Below, piece after piece: positions 56,956 to 64,000 of a stretch of 64,000 nucleotides of DNA. Location: the NCBI GenBank assembly GCA_034440575.1, contig JAOTOL010001648.1, positions 372,001 through 436,000 on the forward strand, given 5' to 3'. Position numbers and translations under genes: made by a program. The notes below the pieces were generated by a model that worked only from the letters and a program-made list of their open reading frames with translations, had not been told where the DNA came from and ran no database searches. The DNA comes from Imbricaverruca yamaguchii. Lineage: Eukaryota > Arthropoda > Thecostraca > Neoverrucidae. Each line of letters opens with the position of its first letter. The first letter of the stretch is position 1.

Positions 56956-58349
56956 CTTGTTCAAACCCATGACTGTCATTTCCAACTCGTTTTGACATCG
57001 CTCTTGCCAAGATTGACGAACGTGTTGCAGTTCTGACATATCCAGGTATGCCAGGCCCCCTAGCCTATAGCACCACGCAGTATCATGCGCGTGGCGTGAA
57101 ACATGAAATATACAAGGTAGATGTAGACAGCTATGGGGTGTCAGAGCGGTGGTTTTTCGCTGTGTGTCACAATATCGAAGCGAGTACGTCGTAGTAAGCG
57201 AGGATGTCGAAATTTCGATTAAATATGATGTTGCTTAAAATACATTTTATGTCCTTGAAGTTCAACGTTGAATCCATAGTGTACTTAAAAGTGTACCTTT
57301 TCGCTTGTTTTAACACATACCTAATTTATGGATGCCTATATTAACGATAGCAATAGGGTTATGCTATAAATTGTCTTTGTAGAACTGACCACGTCATAGG
57401 TAATATCTTTACCTGTAGTTATGCTACGAAATGCATCGAGTGTCTTGACGAGTAATTGTGAGCGTAAGCATGACACTTGTAAATGAGGTAGAGTTAGTTG
57501 GGGATTGATAGAGTTAGTGCGAAATGCGGAGTGAACACTTCAGAATCATACATCATAAACATACCGGTGTCGATCGATTTGGAAAGGATGTCGATTGAGT
57601 ATTGAAAAAGTGATAGGTATGTTCCACCGTATTTCACCAATAATTTATCACCGGTTACGACATGCTCCTCGAGCACTCTTGTGCCGAGCTAACTGGCGGT
57701 GGTGAGAGTCATGCGCTATCGACCGAACATAACGGCGTGCTTAGCCTGATCACGTGACACACGGCAAGAGAACGGCCGTGTCACCGAATGCCACACACCC
57801 TTCAATTTCATTCAGTCCGCTGATTCATCCAGCCGCTGTTATTGCAGCAGTAGGCTGGAGCTGCGGAGCGTCGCCGAGAGGTGGCCTTCGTACGGCGGTG
57901 GACGTCGCGCCTGTACTCTCGTGTTCCTCACATTGACTGGCAGGGGTGTTGCCGGGACTTGCTAACGGAGGTGACTCAGGTTTCACACCGTCAGAACGTG
58001 AAATCCTCGAGGAACGTTTTCATGCGGAGTGCCAGTGTATTTGTGGTTTTTCAGCGACTCATTGTTTTTTTTTGTATAAAAGTATCTCATCCATTCTATA
58101 TTTTTCCCCGGACGGGACGTAGCAGGACCGGACTCTGATTGTATAGTTCGGCACACGGTATTCGACATCTTTTTCTTTTTCGAACCGCCAAGCCATAGAT
58201 ATTGAAATTCAATCGCCACATTGCATAGGCTTTATTCCTCGTGATCGATGGGGACCATAGGCTGATAAGTCTCACGGATTTGGCACTTGAGTGTCGAGCA
58301 AAAGACGCCGAGGTTTCCTTTGACGCTGTGTGGCCCATCAGCCCTCTTC

Positions 58350-59085
58350 CCCTCATCACTGTGGTGTGGTCGGATGCCTCGGAGATCGGGAGACCCAGCA
58401 GGCACGCAGCCCCAAGTATCGATCAGCCCTCCTCCCCTCATCACTGTTGGGCGGTCAGGTACCCCGAGAGACCCGAGCAGGCAAGCAACCCCGAGTATCG
58501 ATCAGCCCTCCTTCCCTCATCACTGTGGTGTGGTCAGGTAGGTACCCCGGGAGGTCGGGAGGCCCAGGCAGGCACGCTGCCCCGAGTGTCGATCAGCCCT
58601 CCTTCCCTCATCACTGTGGTGTGGTCAGGTAGGTACCCCGGGAGGTCGGGAGGCCCAGGCAGGCACGCTGCCCCGAGTATCGATCAGCCCTCCTTCCCTC
58701 ATCACTGTGGTGTGGTCAGGTAGGTACCCCGGGAGGTCGGGAGGCCCAGGCAGGCACGCTGCCCCGAGTGTCGATCAGCCCTCCTTCCCTCATCACTGTG
58801 GTGTGGTCAGGTAGGTACCCCGGGAGGTCGGGAGGCCCAGGCAGGCACGCTGCCCCGAGTGTCGATCAGCTCTCCTCCCCTCATCACTGTAGGGCGGCCA
58901 GGTAGGTACTCCGGGAGGTCGGGAGGCCCAGGCAGGCACGCTGCCCCGAGTGTCGATCAGCTCTCCTTCCCTCATCACTGTGGTGTGGTCAGGTAGGTAC
59001 TCCGGGAGGTCGGGAGGCCCAGGCAGGCACGCTGCCCCGAGTGTCGATCAGCCCTCCTTCCCTCATCACTGCCGGGTGGTCGGTC
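58350..59085. repeat. 92-bp minisatellite, about 8-9 units
   Basis: Units carry CTCATCACTGTGGTGTGGTC, AGGTAGGTACCCCGGGAGGT, CGGGAGGCCCAGGCAGGCAC and GCTGCCCCGAGTGTCGATCA. The first two units are shorter and more diverged. Array-borne frames (up to 160 codons) are not genes. It lies in the coronin intron. Confidence 0.96.
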
Positions 59086-59902
59086 GGACATCCCCGAGAG
59101 GCAGGAGACCTGCACACAGTCCCAAGTACCACCAGTAATGTCGTCCAAATAACCCGGAAATCAGCATAGCTGTAGGGGTAACACTGAGCTTCATATCGCG
59201 CTCAAGTCAGCTGCTCCTCGAGTTGTGGACGACATGTGGCATTTGAACAGTTGGCGTACCAAAAACCATCGGCCTTCACTAAACTGGTATGTGGCCGGGG
59301 TTGGATTTGCTCTATCAGTAATCCGGTATGTGGAGATGACAATTTTGCGGTAACCGAATATGGAGAGGATGGTTTTCTTTTAAAAATGTGACATCAGAAT
59401 ATCAGTTCGCACTTTTCAGTAAATCCTGAGCACTTCATCACATAACAGTTTATTGTCCAAGAGCGCCATGAAAACTCAAGATGGAAAAAATGAGAAGACA
59501 CTTTTCCGGAAACTAGATGTTCTAAATGCCACAAATCCAGGAATAGTTCATTTCCAACCCCTTGTGCAGCGTTCCATCACTACACTATGCAGTGGTGATA
59601 ACTGGCTTTGTGCTCTCATGTTGGTGACGATCCACCACCACACTGTGTAGTGGTGGCAGCTCGCTTTGTGTTCTCACGATGGTCCTTGGAATAATTTCGG
59701 AATCACATTCACATATCATTTCGATACCTTGGAATATATTCAGAATACATGCGGGATGTTCCACCGGGCTATGTATATGTATATGATAAAATACATCAAT
59801 GCATGTTTTCAGCCATGCTGCTTTACAAAAAGTGACGAGAAAGCTCGTTCACGCACCCCGTTGGCACCACGGACGTAACACTGATGACCTGACCTGACCT
59901 GA

Positions 59903-60564
<662 letters not shown>

Positions 60565-60569
60565 ATATT

Positions 60570-60637
<68 letters not shown>

Positions 60638-60638
60638 C
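60565..60638. repeat. (TA)n microsatellite
   Basis: About 70 bp of AT dinucleotide at the left boundary of the LINE remnant. Confidence 0.98.
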
Positions 60639-61172
60639 CACATAGTCATTTGTTTTACAGGGAAATGTCAAAACCATTGCACAGCCTGTGGGGCCGTAAT
60701 GATGGTTGAACATACACTTATTTCATGTACACATTTTGATAAAGTCCGACAGGACTATCTTAAGACAAAAACATCTAGTAACATCGATGCATTGGGCGAG
60801 GACCTAAACCTGGATATATCGGACGTTTTAAGCTTCCGCAACTGCATCAAGGCGTATATTGTGTATGTACCACCGGCAGTTCGTAGGGTGGGCATAGGTT
60901 GGGCTTGCTTTCCCTCCCCCTCCTGCCGGTGTAGCACTGTGAACTGTGCCTTCAGTATTTTGTTCATAACACAACTGATATGGTTGAGACCGACTGACCT
61001 GCTTTGCCGTATTTTACTTAGTCGGTCTCAACCTGCTTTGCTGATTAATGATTTTACTCGCATTGTCTGCTATCGCCTTTGTACACCTTTTGGTGTGTGT
61101 CCTCAAGTAGTTGAAGCATATTAGTTATGGGCGCAGCATAGTCGGAAGAGCTGACGCGCTCAAAAACCCCAG
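60639..61172 (+). pseudogene. LINE 3' fragment: C-terminal zinc-knuckle and 3' hairpin
   Basis: Frame 60,640-60,870 reads CQNHCTACGAVMMVEHTLIS, then C...F..VRQDY and later LNLDISDVLSFRNCI. This matches the C-terminal cysteine/histidine motif (C..C....TVEHIL..C..Y...R) that ends the polymerase protein of many Jockey/Nimb-type LINEs. After it, 61,129-61,162 folds as GGGCGC...GCGCTC with an inner GTC/GAC stem, followed by CAAAAACCCC and the (CA)n tract, fitting a LINE 3' end recognised by its own reverse transcriptase. The 5' side is truncated at a (TA)n array. It sits in plus orientation within the presumed coronin gene. Confidence 0.75.
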
Positions 61173-61251
<79 letters not shown>

Positions 61252-61307
61252 CGACGCACGCACGCACCACGCACGCCGCACCCGCACACACACACACACC
61301 ACACACC

Positions 61308-61341
<34 letters not shown>

Positions 61342-61342
61342 T

Positions 61343-61345
<3 letters not shown>
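61173..61345. repeat. (CA)n and (GCAC)n microsatellite cluster
   Basis: (CA)n to 61,204, then (GCAC)n to about 61,270, then mixed CA. It immediately follows the LINE 3' end, so it may have grown from that element's tail. Confidence 0.97.
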
Positions 61346-61349
<4 letters not shown>

Positions 61350-61440
<91 letters not shown>

Positions 61441-61445
61441 ATACA
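61350..61445. repeat. (TA)n followed by (TG)n
   Basis: About 75 bp of AT and then 16-18 bp of GT. Confidence 0.98.
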
Positions 61446-62520
61446 CGCACACATACACACCCGCTTTATAGACAGAAATTCCATTTGTGGACACGTTTGC
61501 AGGACAGTCTTGCTCACACACGTGCTCTCAGATTGTTTCGCCGTAGCGAGTCGTGCAGGGCTATTGGAGGGCTATGGCGGGGCTATTCATATTCAGATGT
61601 ACCGTGTCCAGCGAACAGAGGACCGCTCGGCCGACACGAGGTGAGGCCGTGTCCTCGGAACGCGCCAACGCACCGTGACACATCGTAGGCAGTGTAACGT
61701 AGCGGTGGATATAGTGTACAACACGGGCAACATGTGTACAGGCTGATCACGCCCTTGGATCGAAGCTGCGGACGCTGGTCGGTTGGCGTTAATCCCGCGG
61801 CACGGGGAACACTTCTCAGTTGCTGCCGTCTCCTGGCTATGAGCCGGCCGAGGAAAAGTCTGCCCTGGGTCAGACTTGAACCTAGGTCCCCCTGCTCCCA
61901 AAGCATCGGCCGACTGATCCTCTGAGGGGACCTTGAGAAGCTGATGTGTTGGTACTACTCTTTGGCCGCATGCTCCTTCATCTACCATTGCACTCTCCAT
62001 TTCAACCAGCAATGCGCAGCTATTATGTAATGTTGGATCATGGGTGAAAGCCTCCTAGCAGTGTCAAATATCTCGCCACGGATCGGTTCTTCTGATGTTG
62101 CTGAATTGCACAGATGGAGTTCCCACGCACCAAGCGGTCACTGGATAGATCATGTACGAGAAATTAATATGGGATCAAGTTGCTGACTGTTACCTGAATT
62201 TCGTCCTTGATTCGTTGAACGAACCGTGAAGCTGAACAAATCGTGCGACTCGCCGCATGTGCATTTGACGCTGTGAAAAGTAAGATTGATTTTTTCCGCT
62301 TAAAAAAAGGATTGAATTGACTGATACCCTTGCCTTGTCGGTCCTCCTGCAGTTGGCATGTGAACAAATTGATTTTCCGGTGCATTTTTCCTAATGTCGA
62401 CCCCTGTTCCGTACGCAGCAGCCCATCCTATTTGGCTACGTGCACCAGTACAGACTCGATTGATATTGGGCTTTCCCTGTGGCCAGCTTTTCAAAAGTTA
62501 GGAAAGCCAGCTTAGGAATG
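61446..62520. other. Sequence without recognised gene
   Basis: Apart from the tRNA-like fragment, unique DNA. Frames to 139 codons show no domain. Confidence 0.45.
61845..61930 (-). mobile_element. tRNA-like fragment, possible other SINE
   Basis: On the minus strand an A-box-like GGATCAGTCGGCC and a B box GGTTCAAGTCT are present with a shortened middle. The sequence after the B box does not match the core of copies A-E. It could be a head-only fragment of another SINE or a tRNA pseudogene. Confidence 0.4.
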
Positions 62521-62561
62521 CCTCAGGATCCTAATATCTGGATCCTCAGGATCCAGGATCA

Positions 62562-62631
<70 letters not shown>

Positions 62632-62668
62632 GGATCATGGTATATCAGGATCCTCAGGATCCTAATAT
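62521..62668. repeat. (TA)n at the centre of GGATCC-rich direct and inverted repeats
   Basis: CCTCAGGATCCTAATAT occurs at 62,521-62,537 and again at 62,652-62,668. Inside, GGATCCAGGATCAGGATATA faces ATATCTGGATC across about 65 bp of (TA)n. Confidence 0.85.
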
Positions 62669-62954
62669 TTGCCACCTTTCTCAATACCTCCAGCTCATTA
62701 CAATTGGTTGCATCATTTTGTATTTCTTTTTGCAGATAGGCCACCAGTTATTAGTAGAAGTAGCCCCAGGAACACCTCAGCTAGGTGGCAAACTAGCAGC
62801 ACCAAGGAACGTTGAATTGTGTTACGCAGTCGGCAAGGACCGTTCTCCACAAAATCATCTTCAGTGTGTGACCTCAGCTAGTTGTAACATGTTGCATACC
62901 TTGAGTCTATTTTTTTTAAAGAAGAAGAATAAATTCTGTTCATTCCTGAAGTCC

Positions 62955-63130
62955 ATGAAAGTGCTTTCCATCTGTGTGCCATGGGTGTCACGACACCGAG
63001 GCACCGAGGGTGTTCCCACACCCTTCGCCATGACTCCCACATGGCTTTCCATCTCTGTCCCATGTATGGCTGTTACGACGGCAAGGTAACGAGGGTGTTC
63101 TCACACCCTCCACCATGACACCCACACTTC
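62955..63130. repeat. About 95-100-bp tandem duplication, about 2 units
   Basis: TTTCCATCTSTGT, ACGAGGGTGTTC.CACACCCT and CCATGAC.CCCACA recur in the same order. Confidence 0.75.
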
Positions 63131-64000
63131 TGCCATGACTCATAAACGGCTTTGATAATTATATTTTTCGCTTGCCTTTCTCAATGTAATTTTCTTATGG
63201 GACAAGGGCAGGACAACATCTCGGATGAGTTTTATCGGGTCAGGGCATCGGTGTGGCCGGACGGTGACGTCCTCAGTCGGCATATCCGGACGGGGATGCC
63301 ACAGACCGTCTCCAGCTGGGAGATGAACCGGAGCAGCGTAGCGACATCGCTGCGCTGGGTGGTGGCTCTGGCGGCGGTATGGAGAGAGGTGCGGTGTGTG
63401 CTGCGCGTCTTGTGAAGCGTAGGCTTTGTCGCGCTGCTGCGTGTGGCACACACTGCGCGGCCGCAGACCGGTGCTCCTCCTCGCTCGAATGCCTACCTGT
63501 GCCGGTCGCGCCGTCGGCAGCGGGACGCGATGCGTCACGGGCCGCACGCCGCCCGTCGGCAGATGGCCAGTCGACAGTGACGCGTGTGTCGCTATGCACC
63601 GGCCGCAGCTCGGCTTTGATGCAGCGTGCGCGTGCTCACCATGACCGTGTCGCTGGCAGCGATGACAGCGGAGCGCGGCAGGTGTGCGTCGGCGCGCCTC
63701 TTATCTCCCGCCGTGTGTGTGTGTGTGTGAGTGGATGTGTGCCAGCAGCTGGCGCGCGTTCAAGATCAGTGCCATGATGTGTTTGCGTGTTGTGTGTTGC
63801 GGCTGTTTTTGTGTACCCAAGGCTGTTGTCAGATGTGCAGCGAATGCGCGGTGTGATCGATGCGGACTGGCACGTTTGCTGGTGTCGTGCCACCCAGCTC
63901 GGGGGCGGAGATGTGTGAACCCCGGTTGGCGTTGAGAGTGCGGTGAAGAGTGAATTTGCAGCGCTCATTACCGAGCATGTTTGTGGTGAGTAGTGTGTGG
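63131..64000. other. CpG-rich right end without recognised gene
   Basis: 63,340-63,960 is GC- and CpG-rich, with a (GT)8 tract at 63,714. Frames up to 135 codons on both strands show no domain, and no coronin exon was recognised. Confidence 0.4.

Overview
This window is eukaryotic, animal and most likely arthropod genomic DNA (crustacean or insect; inferred and not settled by the sequence). There are no bacterial operons. Real coding sequence appears only as short exons with GT...AG borders and consistent phases. They belong to two genes that both run off the window. The rest is intron or intergenic DNA carrying decayed transposons, tRNA-derived SINEs and more than 40 separate tandem arrays. 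By my manual tally the arrays cover about a quarter of the 64 kb.

Gene 1 (minus strand, 14,334 down to at least 5,726) encodes a secreted protein with an N-terminal IGFBP domain, a Kazal-like domain and an Ig domain, the architecture of the IGFBP-rP1/IGFBP7 group. Three exons are visible, with junction phases 0 and 1; the rest lies left of the window. Its introns hold a SINE with a perfect target-site duplication, a Tc1/mariner-like transposase remnant and several minisatellites. Two of those minisatellites repeat the sequence of the adjoining splice site.

Gene 2 (plus strand, 56,521 to at least 60,028) is a coronin, an actin-binding WD40 protein. Two consecutive coding exons join in phase 0; the start-codon exon and the exons after 60,028 were not found here.

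Between the genes, about 42 kb (14.6-56.5 kb) has no coding exon I can recognise. Notable contents: facing G-rich and C-rich arrays at 3.3-4.8 kb (inside the span left of gene 1); a decayed KRBA2/Ginger-type integrase at 21.3-21.9 kb; GC-rich, CpG-dense patches near 28.1, 43.7, 50.0 and 53.0 kb; an AT-rich 2.2-kb island at 47.8-50.0 kb bounded by a 20-bp inverted repeat and holding a CR1/L2-like reverse-transcriptase fossil; and another LINE 3' end at 60.6-61.2 kb.

The best candidates for something undescribed are (a) a SINE family in which unlike tRNA-derived heads carry one shared 3' core, two copies having perfect 14-bp target-site duplications, and (b) minisatellites that abut exons and repeat donor or acceptor sequence.
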